NCBI GenBank assembly: GCA_044433365.1
Contig: JAWXTR010000031.1
Coordinates: forward strand, 1-26,820
Origin: CAMQVM01 sp044433365
Lineage (GTDB): Bacteria > Bacteroidota > Bacteroidia > Bacteroidales > Rikenellaceae
Direction: 5' to 3'
Length of the DNA stretch: 26,820 nt
Below, piece by piece: positions 8,647 through 15,806 of the stretch. The position numbers and the translations under genes are program-made. Under the pieces are notes generated by a model. The model was not told where the DNA came from. It saw only the letters and a program-made list of their open reading frames with translations, and did not search any database. Each line of letters opens with the position of its first letter. Position 1 is the stretch's first letter.

Positions 8647-8709
8647 TACAAAAATTGTATTCGTTTTCTATAGGTTGATTGCAAATCCACAAAAGTGGTC
8701 TTGCGAATT

Positions 8710-8717
8710 TACCTTTG
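8710..8717 (+). promoter_or_regulatory. Proximal promoter box TACCTTTG
   Basis: TAnnTTTG match 16 bp before the ATG at 8734; no clean -33 TTTG. It sits at the edge of an imperfect palindrome resembling the CGCAAAA family (AATCCACAAAA...TTGCGAATT, about 8681-8710). Confidence 0.4.
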
Positions 8718-8733
8718 TAAAAAAATATTAAAA

Positions 8734-9042
8734 ATGACAGAGTTCTTTATTGCATTTATATTCGGTTTTTTCGTAACAAATTCGTTACCTCATATTATAC
8801 CTGGAATACACGGTAAACCATTCTATTCACCATTTGCTTCACCTCCCGCAAGGGGAAAATCTTCGGCTGTAGTTAATGTTCTATGGGGTTTCTTTAATAT
8901 CGTTGTGGCTTATATTATATTCGTTGCAACGGATATTAACCTTAAAGAGTATATTGAGGGCATAGGCTTTCTGCTGGGTATTCTGACAACATCATTAACC
9001 TTAGCAATCACTTTTACGGCAAATAACAAAAGGGAGGAGTAG
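8734..9042 (+). CDS. Small conserved-looking inner-membrane protein, function unknown
   Basis: I do not recognise a named family. From ATG 8734 the product has 102 residues with three predicted membrane helices (about 2-15, 44-64 and 74-93). Between the first two lies NSLPHIIPGIHGKPFYSPFA followed by SPPARGKSSAVVNVLWGFFN, a Pro/Gly/Ser-rich segment that looks like the family signature. The charged tail NNKREE is probably cytoplasmic. The frame is open 13 codons further up to 8695, but that start would lie before the TACCTTTG box and adds a non-membrane peptide. It is a single-gene unit, transcribed away from the kinase and facing the EF-G paralog across a shared terminator. Confidence 0.75.
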   Translation: MTEFFIAFIFGFFVTNSLPHIIPGIHGKPFYSPFASPPARGKSSAVVNVLWGFFNIVVAYIIFVATDINLKEYIEGIGFLLGILTTSLTLAITFTANNKREE

Positions 9043-9078
9043 CTAAGATAAGTTTTAATTTCTGGTTTTTTGAGAGAA

Positions 9079-9102
9079 ATCCGCATAAGGGGTTTGGCGA
9101 AT
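9079..9102. repeat. Imperfect CGCATAA/TTTGGCG palindrome
   Basis: ATCCGCATAA and TTTGGCGAAT arms around GGGG. Diverged member of the CGCAAAA/TTTTGCG family seen at 15656-15708, 15717-15749, 20121-20138, 23034-23050 and 23076-23101. Confidence 0.45.
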
Positions 9103-9119
9103 ACGCCTATAAAGCAAAA

Positions 9120-9150
9120 GAGCCTTAATAATTCGAAACTATTAAGGCTC
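9120..9150. terminator. Bidirectional terminator
   Basis: Perfect 11-bp stem GAGCCTTAATA/TATTAAGGCTC with a 9-nt loop, between the convergent small membrane protein gene and the EF-G paralog. Confidence 0.7.
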
Positions 9151-9195
9151 ACCATGAAAAAACATTACAGGAAAGATGTTATTCTGCTCTACGAC

Positions 9196-11346
9196 CTATT
9201 CGTCAGTGTCGACATAGCTTTTTAGTAGCTTGTCTTGTACATCTGAAGGCACCTGTTCGTAAGATGCAAAAGTCATAGAATATGTAGCACGACCACTTGT
9301 TAGCGAACTTAAAGTTGTAGAGTAGCGATACATCTCGGCAAGAGGCACTTTAGCAGTGATACACTCTAATCCGTTATCGCTTGTCATTCCCATAATAATG
9401 GCACGACGATTTTGTAGGTCACTCATTACGTCACCCATTTTATCAGCAGGCACTAACACCTCTACATCATAGATAGGCTCCATGATTTTTGGTGAAGCGT
9501 TATGGAATGCCTCTTTAAAGGCGTTGCGAGCAGCCAATTTAAATGAGATTTCATTTGAATCGACAGCATGCATCTTGCCATCATAAAGATAGACTCTAAT
9601 ATCACGAGCATACGAACCAGTAAGAGGTCCATTTTCCATCTTTTCCATCAAACCTTTAACTACAGCAGGTAGGAAACGAGCATCGATAGCACCCCCGACA
9701 ATACAGTTGTTAAATACCAATTTCCCACCCCAATCTAGGTCGATAACCTCTGTGCCACGGATATTAAACTGTACATCTTTACCCTCAATTTTAAATTTAT
9801 TTTTAGGCTCTAAACCCTCTGTGTAAGGCTCAATCAATATATGTACCTCTCCAAACTGTCCAGCACCACCCGACTGTTTTTTGTGGCGATACGAGGCAAC
9901 AGCTTGCTTAGTGATAGTCTCACGATAAGGTATTTTTGGAGCAAAATATTCAACCTCAACTTTATGGTTGTTTAGAAGCGACCATTTTAGGATATTAAGG
10001 TGGTGTTCACCTTGACCGTAGATAATAGTCTGTTTTAGCTCTTTTGAATACTCTACAACAATCGATGGATCTTCAAAATTTGCACGATTTAGTAGCTCGC
10101 CAAGTTTCTCATCATCAGCCGATTTTACAGCTTTTATAGCAGTGCGATAGCGGTGATTAGGGAATTTCATAGCCTCAATTTGCCAATTTATACCTCCATC
10201 GGCAAGCGTATCATTAGTTTTTACAGCTTTTAGCTTAACTGTACAACCAAGGTCGCCAGCAGAGAGCTGCGACACTTTAATTCTATTTTTTCCAGCCACT
10301 GCAAAAAGTTGCGATATTTTCTCTTTAGAGCCATTTTTAACATTTATAAGCTCTTGACCCTCACGTATAGTACCAGTAATCACACGGAAATAGGATACCT
10401 CTCCAAGATGTGGCTCTACAGCACTTTTATATACAAAAACAGCAGTTGCACCATCAGCTTTAGGCTCGATTTCTTCGCCCTCAGTGGTTGTAAAGTTAGG
10501 TGCTTTGATTGGACCAGGAGCAACATAAGTTAAGAACTCCATTAAACGTTTAACACCAATATCTTTTTTAGATGAAGCACATAAAACGGGAATAACATCA
10601 CGGTTAGCAATACCCAATTTTAATCCACCTCTAATTTCGTCTTGAGTAAGATTTCCTTTTTCGAAATATAACTCCATCAAACCCTCATCATTTTCAGCAG
10701 CAGCCTCAACAAGCTCATTATGAAGCTCATTTGCACGCTCTAGCTCCTCCTCAGGAATTTCCGACTCTGTACGTTTACCTGTATCGCCCTCAAATTTGTA
10801 ACATTTCATTAAAAGCACATCAATAAAGGTATCAAAACCAGGTCCTGGATTAAGTGGATATTGAACAAGTGCAGTTTTTACTTTAGAGTTTTGCTTTAAC
10901 GACTCTAGCGACATCTCCCAAGAGGCTTTGTCATTCTCTAATTGGTTGATTACAGCCACGATAGGTTTTTCATATTTTCTAGCATATCGTGCCTGTATCT
11001 CAGTGCCAGCCTCAAATCCATTCACAGCATTAATTAGCATAACTCCCACATCGGCAACCTTAAAAGCCGAAAATAGACATCCACAGAAGTCGTCCGACCC
11101 TGGAGAGTCTATAATATTTAGTTTGTAACCCATAAATTCCGAAAAGAGTTGCGAGGAGTAGATTGAACGCTTGTAGATATGCTCTACATCAGTATAGTCC
11201 GAAAGGGTATTGTCGCCCTCAAGTGTACCTCTACGGTCAATTACTTTACCTTCATAAGCCATTGCCTCGGCCATAATTGTCTTACCTGAGCCAGATGCTC
11301 CAAGTAAGACTACATTTTTAATCTCGTTAGGAAGATAGTTTTTCAT
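9196..11346 (-). CDS. fusA2: EF-G paralog lacking the catalytic histidine (EF-G2-like)
   Basis: Ribosomal translocase-like protein of 716 residues with the five-domain EF-G layout: G domain (about 1-280), domain II (about 300-385), III, IV (about 470-600; RETITKQAVASYRHKKQSGG) and V (about 600-690; EPIYDVEVLVPADKMGDVM). The P-loop GASGSGKT (15-22) is present, but other GTPase motifs depart from canonical EF-G: switch-II DTPGHVDF reads DSPGSDDF (residues 80-87), with Ser84 where the catalytic His normally sits, and NKxD reads NQLE (134-137). As I recall, Bacteroides thetaiotaomicron has an EF-G2 paralog described as lacking GTPase activity and needed for gut colonisation; this protein has the same kind of changes. 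A housekeeping fusA must lie elsewhere. Promoter TAGCTTTG at 11388-11395, leader about 35 nt. A TetM-type ribosome protection protein is less likely because those keep the catalytic His. Confidence 0.88.
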   Translation of the reverse strand: MKNYLPNEIKNVVLLGASGSGKTIMAEAMAYEGKVIDRRGTLEGDNTLSDYTDVEHIYKRSIYSSQLFSEFMGYKLNIIDSPGSDDFCGCLFSAFKVADVGVMLINAVNGFEAGTEIQARYARKYEKPIVAVINQLENDKASWEMSLESLKQNSKVKTALVQYPLNPGPGFDTFIDVLLMKCYKFEGDTGKRTESEIPEEELERANELHNELVEAAAENDEGLMELYFEKGNLTQDEIRGGLKLGIANRDVIPVLCASSKKDIGVKRLMEFLTYVAPGPIKAPNFTTTEGEEIEPKADGATAVFVYKSAVEPHLGEVSYFRVITGTIREGQELINVKNGSKEKISQLFAVAGKNRIKVSQLSAGDLGCTVKLKAVKTNDTLADGGINWQIEAMKFPNHRYRTAIKAVKSADDEKLGELLNRANFEDPSIVVEYSKELKQTIIYGQGEHHLNILKWSLLNNHKVEVEYFAPKIPYRETITKQAVASYRHKKQSGGAGQFGEVHILIEPYTEGLEPKNKFKIEGKDVQFNIRGTEVIDLDWGGKLVFNNCIVGGAIDARFLPAVVKGLMEKMENGPLTGSYARDIRVYLYDGKMHAVDSNEISFKLAARNAFKEAFHNASPKIMEPIYDVEVLVPADKMGDVMSDLQNRRAIIMGMTSDNGLECITAKVPLAEMYRYSTTLSSLTSGRATYSMTFASYEQVPSDVQDKLLKSYVDTDE

Positions 11347-11387
11347 ACGCTTTACATTTTTAAAGATTTTTAAAAATTTGCTCCCAT

Positions 11388-11395
11388 CAAAGCTA
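11388..11395 (-). promoter_or_regulatory. Predicted EF-G2 promoter, -7 box TAGCTTTG
   Basis: Minus-strand TAnnTTTG match about 42 bp upstream of the ATG. No -33 TTTG at the usual spacing, which would fit dependence on an activator. Confidence 0.5.
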
Positions 11396-11775
11396 GGTAG
11401 AAGTTAGAATTTGTAAGTCGAACAAAATCAAACCCTACCAACTCTTTTAGAAAAGTTACAATTCAAAATTTATTACACTACTTTTACATCAAAAAATTAT
11501 TTATTTACATAATAAAGTTGCACTTAATAATAGTAATTTTATTTTTAATTACAAAATATTTTCTATAAAATTTTTATAATTTTTTAATTATAAATTGATA
11601 TACAATTAGTTATAAATATGAGTATTTTTTATAATTTAAGTGAAATCGACAAAAAATCTAATTTTTTCAAATTAAAAAATCGTTTATTTTTACTGTTTTT
11701 TATTGAAATTTAAAATAAAAAATACAATATACGAGTAAAATTGTCGTTTTATGTACTACTTTATAATTTTATACA

Positions 11776-11936
11776 GGGGAGTTCTAATAATTGGTTTTAT
11801 TTGATTTTTTATTTTGAGGTTTTAGATTTGGATTTTGCAAAATGTGGGCGTAGCGGTGTCTACGGTGCATTTTGTAAAATTCAAAGATGAAGCCTCAAAA
11901 TGAAAAAGCGTTAAAATCCAATTTTTAGAAGTTCCC
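11776..11936. mobile_element. 161-bp palindromic MITE-like element
   Basis: The left end GGGGAGTTCTAATAATTGG and the complement of the right end, GGGAACTTCTAAAAATTGG, match, and the similarity continues through most of both arms (ATTTTGAGG, ATTTTGCAAAATG and GTAGCGGTGT have counterparts near the centre), so the whole unit can fold into one long imperfect hairpin. Both ends are flanked by the direct repeat TACA (11772-11775 and 11937-11940), a possible 4-bp target duplication. No coding capacity. The ends belong to the same motif as the short hairpins elsewhere in the window. Mobility is inferred from structure only. Confidence 0.6.
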
Positions 11937-11959
11937 TACAATAAAAAGTATGTTCGATA

Positions 11960-11989
11960 TTTGTAATTATAATCTTTTTATTAAATTTG
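11960..11989 (+). promoter_or_regulatory. Predicted promoter of the DUF3108 gene
   Basis: TTTG (11960-11963), 18-bp spacer, TAAATTTG (11982-11989). Canonical match; leader about 16 nt. Confidence 0.7.
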
Positions 11990-12011
11990 CAGACAACAAA
12001 TTAAACTTACT

Positions 12012-12830
12012 ATGACTAAAAAAAATATTTTCTTTCTATTAATATCTATTTTGTCGATTTTTAGATTATCGGCAGCAGAAACCGACAAGGATAAGGTGTT
12101 TGGAAGTGGCGAATATCTTCTTTATAACGTCAAATATAAAGTTGGGATTAATATTGATGTTGCAACTGTTTCGTTCTCTGTAAATAGTGCTAAATATAAT
12201 AATACTGACCACTTTCGTGTAACAGCTGTTGCACGAGTAAATTCGTCATTTAAGTGGTTCTTCGACCTTCACGATGTTTACGATGTATGGATTGACTCTG
12301 CTAAAATGCGCCCAAGCTTTTTTCGTAACGATATAAGCGAAGGAAGCTATCGTTACCAGAGCAACTACACTTATAATTGGGACGATATGGTGGTTAATAC
12401 GTGGGAGAAGAACCTTAATCGTGAGGGTTCGGCAAAAAATCGACAATTTGAGCTAACAGAGGATAGTTTTGATGCTCTTTCAATGTTTTATAAGCTTCGA
12501 ACCTTTGATATTAATGATATTGAACTAAACAAACCTTACCGATTAGATGTAGTTTTTGAGGATAGAGTGCGCACTGTTTATTATCGTTATTTAGGCAAAG
12601 AGACGATGAAAATTGGTAAACTTGGACGACAAAATACCTTGAAATTTGTCTGTACCCTAGCCACTCAAGATGGTCAGCCTTACGAGGATGGTAACGAATT
12701 TTCGCTTTATCTATCAGATGATAAGAATATGATTCCTCTCTATATTTACACTCCGATTAGTGTGGGTTCGGTTCGAGTAGAGCTTTCGTATGCTAAAGGG
12801 TTGCAATATGAGTCAACCTATGCTAAATAG
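12012..12830 (+). CDS. DUF3108 domain-containing secreted protein
   Basis: A 272-residue protein with an N-terminal signal peptide (about residues 1-22, ending RLSAA). The rest is a predominantly beta-strand DUF3108 domain: the opening GSGEYLLYNVKYKVGINID strand pair, the central FKWFFDLHDVYDVWID segment and the closing LYLSDDKNMIPLYIYTPISV followed by GSVRVELSYAKG, which is the most characteristic family stretch. Probably periplasmic; the biochemical role of the family is not established. No Cys lipobox is present. It is transcribed as a single gene and is complete. Confidence 0.85.
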   Translation: MTKKNIFFLLISILSIFRLSAAETDKDKVFGSGEYLLYNVKYKVGINIDVATVSFSVNSAKYNNTDHFRVTAVARVNSSFKWFFDLHDVYDVWIDSAKMRPSFFRNDISEGSYRYQSNYTYNWDDMVVNTWEKNLNREGSAKNRQFELTEDSFDALSMFYKLRTFDINDIELNKPYRLDVVFEDRVRTVYYRYLGKETMKIGKLGRQNTLKFVCTLATQDGQPYEDGNEFSLYLSDDKNMIPLYIYTPISVGSVRVELSYAKGLQYESTYAK

Positions 12831-12908
12831 TCGGAGCCTATGTTTCCGTACGCAGCAGTAGAGACGTAGCAATAAATTGCAATTCATAATGCATAATTCA
12901 TAATTGCC

Positions 12909-12952
12909 GTGTTCGGTTACAGACGTTGTGCACAACGTCTGTAACCGAACAC
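12909..12952. repeat. Perfect 44-bp palindrome
   Basis: GTGTTCGGTTACAGACGTTG and the following TG are mirrored exactly by the next 22 bases, centred on GTGCAC with no spacer. Located 79 bp past the DUF3108 stop. G+C content is higher than its surroundings. No T-run follows, so it is not a typical intrinsic terminator. Confidence 0.9.
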
Positions 12953-12976
12953 AGATAATCAAGGCTCATTATAAAG

Positions 12977-13032
12977 GGTCATTCACAAAACTAATATCAA
13001 GCTAATCTACAAATAGTTACGTGCCTAAAAAT
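12977..13032 (+). repeat. Copy C: 5' module of the multi-hairpin repeat
   Basis: GGTCATTCACAAAACTAATA and the bases after it match 22821-22876 over about 55 bp with only a few differences, and match the reverse complement of 20293-20352 more loosely. The hairpin modules of the full copies are absent here. Confidence 0.75.
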
Positions 13033-13040
13033 CATCTAAA

Positions 13041-13066
13041 GAGGATGACCCACTCAGGTCACCCTC
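13041..13066 (+). terminator. Hairpin after copy C
   Basis: GAGGATGACC and GGTCACCCTC form a 10-bp stem with one mismatch and a 6-nt loop. May terminate DUF3108 transcription; the following bases AATAATTATT are A+T rich rather than a pure T-run. Confidence 0.45.
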
Positions 13067-13128
13067 AATAATTATTGGCGTTATTCATATAATTTTAAAA
13101 AATAGTTTAAAATATCAAAAAAATATCT

Positions 13129-13136
13129 TAATTTTG
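13129..13136 (+). promoter_or_regulatory. Predicted beta-galactosidase promoter, -7 box TAATTTTG
   Basis: TAnnTTTG match 76 bp before the ATG; no clean -33 TTTG. The leader includes the hairpin at 13158-13195. Confidence 0.5.
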
Positions 13137-13157
13137 TAATATTTCAAACCTATTCAA

Positions 13158-13195
13158 AAGGGAATTTCTAAATTCTGAATTTTTAAAATCCCCTT
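13158..13195 (+). repeat. Leader hairpin of the AAGGGGA family
   Basis: AAGGGAATTT pairs with AAATCCCCTT with one mismatch. Lies in the predicted beta-galactosidase leader, 17 nt before the ATG. Confidence 0.55.
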
Positions 13196-13212
13196 AAATT
13201 AACCTAATTAAT

Positions 13213-15636
13213 ATGAATAAATTACTATCTATTCTACTATTGTGCTTTTCAGTACTCCAAGCTAATGCACAGCGCACAACCTATCAGTTAGAGAGCGGTT
13301 GGAAATTTTCGAAAGGCGATTTTAACGACGCTTATACCACTCAATTTAACGACAGCGAGTGGGAAAATATCACTGTACCTCACGATTGGGCAATTTATGG
13401 CCCATTTGATAAAGAGATTGACAAACAAACAGTGCGCATTGTTCAAAATCAAGAGAGGAAAGCTACCGAAAAAACAGGTAGAACTGGTGCACTACCTCAC
13501 ATTGGGGTAGGTTGGTATCGAAATAGTTTTAAACTACCAAAATTTGACGATTCAAAACAGGCTATTCTGCTTTTTGAAGGTGCCATGAGCCATGCAAAAG
13601 TGTTTGTTAACGGTAAAGAGGTGGGAGAAAGAGGCTATGGATATAGCTATTTTTACTTTGATATCAGCAACTATATCAATGCAGGTAAAGAGAATATACT
13701 ATCTGTTCGTCTGGAAAATCCAGCAGAGTCGTCACGTTGGTATCCTGGAGCAGGAATCTACCGAAATGTGTCGATTACAGTAAAAAATAAGGTTTCAATT
13801 GCTCAATGGGGTGTAAATATCACAACTCCTTACGTTGCAAAAGATATGGCACGTGTAAATATTAAAACTACTATCAATGGTGGAGACAATAGCGAGCTTG
13901 TTACCGAAATTCTTGATGCAAATTCAAAGGTTGTAGCCACTGTAAAAGGCGGTGAGCTATTTGGCAGTGAGTTTGTTCAAGATTTTAAAATAGCCAATCC
14001 AAACTACTGGAACATAGAGTCACCTTACCTTTATCGTGCAGTAAGCAAGCTTTATAAAGATGGGAAATTGTGTGATGAACTTACAACAAAGTTTGGTGTT
14101 AGAACAATTGAGTATAGTGCAGAAAATGGATTTTTATTAAATGGTGAACCTACAAAATTTAAAGGCGTATGCCTTCATCACGACCTTGGACCTCTAGGTG
14201 CAGCAGTAAATGTTGCAGCACTTCGTCGCCAGCTTACAATCCTTAAAGATATGGGATGTAATGCAGTTCGTTCGGCTCATAATATGCCATCTTTTGAGCA
14301 GTTAGAGCTTTGTGATGAGATGGGATTTTTGTTTCTAGCTGAAAGTTTTGATGAATGGGCTGTTGCAAAGGTAAAAAATGGTTATAGCCACCTATTTGAT
14401 GAGTGGGCTGAAAAAGATGTTGTAAATCTTGTACAAGCTACTCGCAACCATCCATCTATTATTATGTGGAGTGCTGGCAATGAGGTTCCAGATCAGCACG
14501 GCAGCGAGGGAGTAAAGAGAGCAAAATGGCTACAAGAGATTTTCCACCGTGAAGACCCAACACGCCCTGTAACAGTGGGTATGGATCAGGTAGAAGCAGT
14601 TATGAATAGTGGATTTGCTGCACTACTCGATATTCCCGGACTTAACTATCGTGTTCATCTTTATGATGAGGCTTATGAACGTTTCCCTCAAGGGTTTATA
14701 TTGGGTTCTGAAACTGCCTCTACTGTTAGCTCTCGTGGCGTATATAAATTTCCTGTAGAAGAGGGCAAATCGGTAACTTACGATGATGGTCAGTGCTCTT
14801 CTTACGACTTAGAGGCTTGTCCATGGTCGAATATTCCAGAGGATGATTTCTTGCTTCAAGATGATAAAGATTGGGTTATTGGTGAGTTTGTATGGACAGG
14901 TTTTGACTACCTTGGCGAACCAACACCTTACGATAGATTATGGCCTTCACGCAGCTCTTATTTTGGAATTTGCGACCTTGCTGGTCTGCCAAAAGATAGA
15001 TACTACCTATATCGCAGTCGTTGGAATAGAGACCAAACTACTCTTCATATTCTTCCTCACTGGAATTGGGAGGGACGTGAAGGCGAGGTCACTCCAGTAT
15101 ATGTATATACAAGCTACAATCAAGCAGAGCTATTTGTAAATGGCAAAAGCATGGGGGTTAAGAAGAAAAATCCAGCGGGTAGATTAGATCGCTACAGATT
15201 AATGTGGAATGATGTGGTGTATGAACCTGGTGAGATAAAAGTTGTTGCATTAGACGATAATGGCAAAGCAATGGCTGAGCAGAGTATCAAAACAGCTTCA
15301 AAACCATACGCTATAAAACTCGAAGCTGACAGAACTTCTATTGATGCTGACGGTAAAGATATTAGCTTTGTGACTGCAACAGTGGTTGATAAAAATGGAA
15401 ATGTATGTCCAATCGCAGATAATACTTTAGCGTTTGAGGTAGAGGGAGCAGCTGACTATAGAGCAGCTTGTAATGGTGATGCTACATCGCTAGAGATGTT
15501 TCATAATCCAAACATGAAAGCATTTAGTGGTAAATTAGTCATCTTAGTTCAATCAAATGGAGAGAGCGGAGATATTAAATTAAATGTAACATCTAAAGGA
15601 TTAAAACGAGCTACAATAGCACTAAAAGCTGAATAA
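13213..15636 (+). CDS. Secreted glycoside hydrolase family 2 protein, probable beta-galactosidase
   Basis: An 807-residue precursor with a signal peptide (residues 1-20, ending ANAQ), so periplasmic or surface-exposed. Domains in order: GH2 sugar-binding jelly roll (about 22-190; WYRNSFKLP, SSRWYPGAGIYRNV), immunoglobulin-like domain (about 195-300), TIM barrel (about 305-600; GVCLHHDLGPLGAA, NAVRSAHNMPS), then a DUF4982-type and a C-terminal Ig-like domain. Putative acid/base Glu424 lies in WSAGNEVP and putative nucleophile Glu500 in LGSETAST. Length and architecture match Bacteroidetes GH2 beta-galactosidases. No SusC/SusD pair or sugar regulator is adjacent, so it is not in a visible polysaccharide utilisation locus. 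The exact substrate is inferred; other GH2 activities cannot be excluded. Confidence 0.88.
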   Translation: MNKLLSILLLCFSVLQANAQRTTYQLESGWKFSKGDFNDAYTTQFNDSEWENITVPHDWAIYGPFDKEIDKQTVRIVQNQERKATEKTGRTGALPHIGVGWYRNSFKLPKFDDSKQAILLFEGAMSHAKVFVNGKEVGERGYGYSYFYFDISNYINAGKENILSVRLENPAESSRWYPGAGIYRNVSITVKNKVSIAQWGVNITTPYVAKDMARVNIKTTINGGDNSELVTEILDANSKVVATVKGGELFGSEFVQDFKIANPNYWNIESPYLYRAVSKLYKDGKLCDELTTKFGVRTIEYSAENGFLLNGEPTKFKGVCLHHDLGPLGAAVNVAALRRQLTILKDMGCNAVRSAHNMPSFEQLELCDEMGFLFLAESFDEWAVAKVKNGYSHLFDEWAEKDVVNLVQATRNHPSIIMWSAGNEVPDQHGSEGVKRAKWLQEIFHREDPTRPVTVGMDQVEAVMNSGFAALLDIPGLNYRVHLYDEAYERFPQGFILGSETASTVSSRGVYKFPVEEGKSVTYDDGQCSSYDLEACPWSNIPEDDFLLQDDKDWVIGEFVWTGFDYLGEPTPYDRLWPSRSSYFGICDLAGLPKDRYYLYRSRWNRDQTTLHILPHWNWEGREGEVTPVYVYTSYNQAELFVNGKSMGVKKKNPAGRLDRYRLMWNDVVYEPGEIKVVALDDNGKAMAEQSIKTASKPYAIKLEADRTSIDADGKDISFVTATVVDKNGNVCPIADNTLAFEVEGAADYRAACNGDATSLEMFHNPNMKAFSGKLVILVQSNGESGDIKLNVTSKGLKRATIALKAE

Positions 15637-15655
15637 GACAAAGGTGGATAAACTT

Positions 15656-15708
15656 CCCCAAAAAAGGCAAATCCGCAAATTAGTTTTGCGGATTTGCCTT
15701 TTTTGGGG
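15656..15708. terminator. Bidirectional terminator with a 24-bp perfect stem
   Basis: CCCCAAAAAAGGCAAATCCG plus CAAA (15656-15679) pairs without mismatch with 15685-15708 across a 5-nt loop. The arms contain A6 and T6 tracts, so either strand yields a G+C-containing stem followed by a U-run. Lies between the convergent beta-galactosidase and dxs genes. Confidence 0.8.
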
Positions 15709-15716
15709 CATATCAA

Positions 15717-15749
15717 GGGCATTTGCAAAAGGGATTTTGCGAATACCCC
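15717..15749. repeat. CGCAAAA-family palindrome
   Basis: ATTTGCAAAA, GGGA, TTTTGCGAAT: a 10-bp stem with one wobble, extended by GGG/CCC outside one mismatch. Same sequence as in the hairpins at 20121-20138 and 23034-23050. Confidence 0.6.
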
Positions 15750-15806
15750 ATATCAAAGTGGGAGTATTGCTTTTATTTTATAATTTCAAGCTACTAGGCA
15801 AGTAAA

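Larger units (their letters stand above)
11347..12011. other. 665-bp gene-free spacer, extremely A+T rich
   Basis: Holds the EF-G2 promoter at its left end, about 375 bp of very A+T-rich DNA (11400-11775) without recognisable genes or DnaA-box clusters, the MITE-like palindrome 11776-11936, and the promoter of the DUF3108 gene. Confidence 0.7.
12831..13212. other. 382-bp gene-free spacer
   Basis: Contains the 44-bp perfect palindrome, copy C of the repeat 5' module, a hairpin at 13041-13066, and the promoter and leader hairpin of the beta-galactosidase gene. No supported reading frame. Confidence 0.65.

Noticed and set aside
8531..8692. 54-codon N-terminal extension of the sensor kinase
   Set aside because: It begins with TTG, overlaps the promoter, and lacks family-like or membrane sequence; the first transmembrane helix follows the internal ATG 8530.
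11396..11775. Replication origin in the A+T-rich spacer
   Set aside because: No cluster of DnaA boxes (TTATCCACA-like) and no dnaA, dnaN or gidA-type neighbours.
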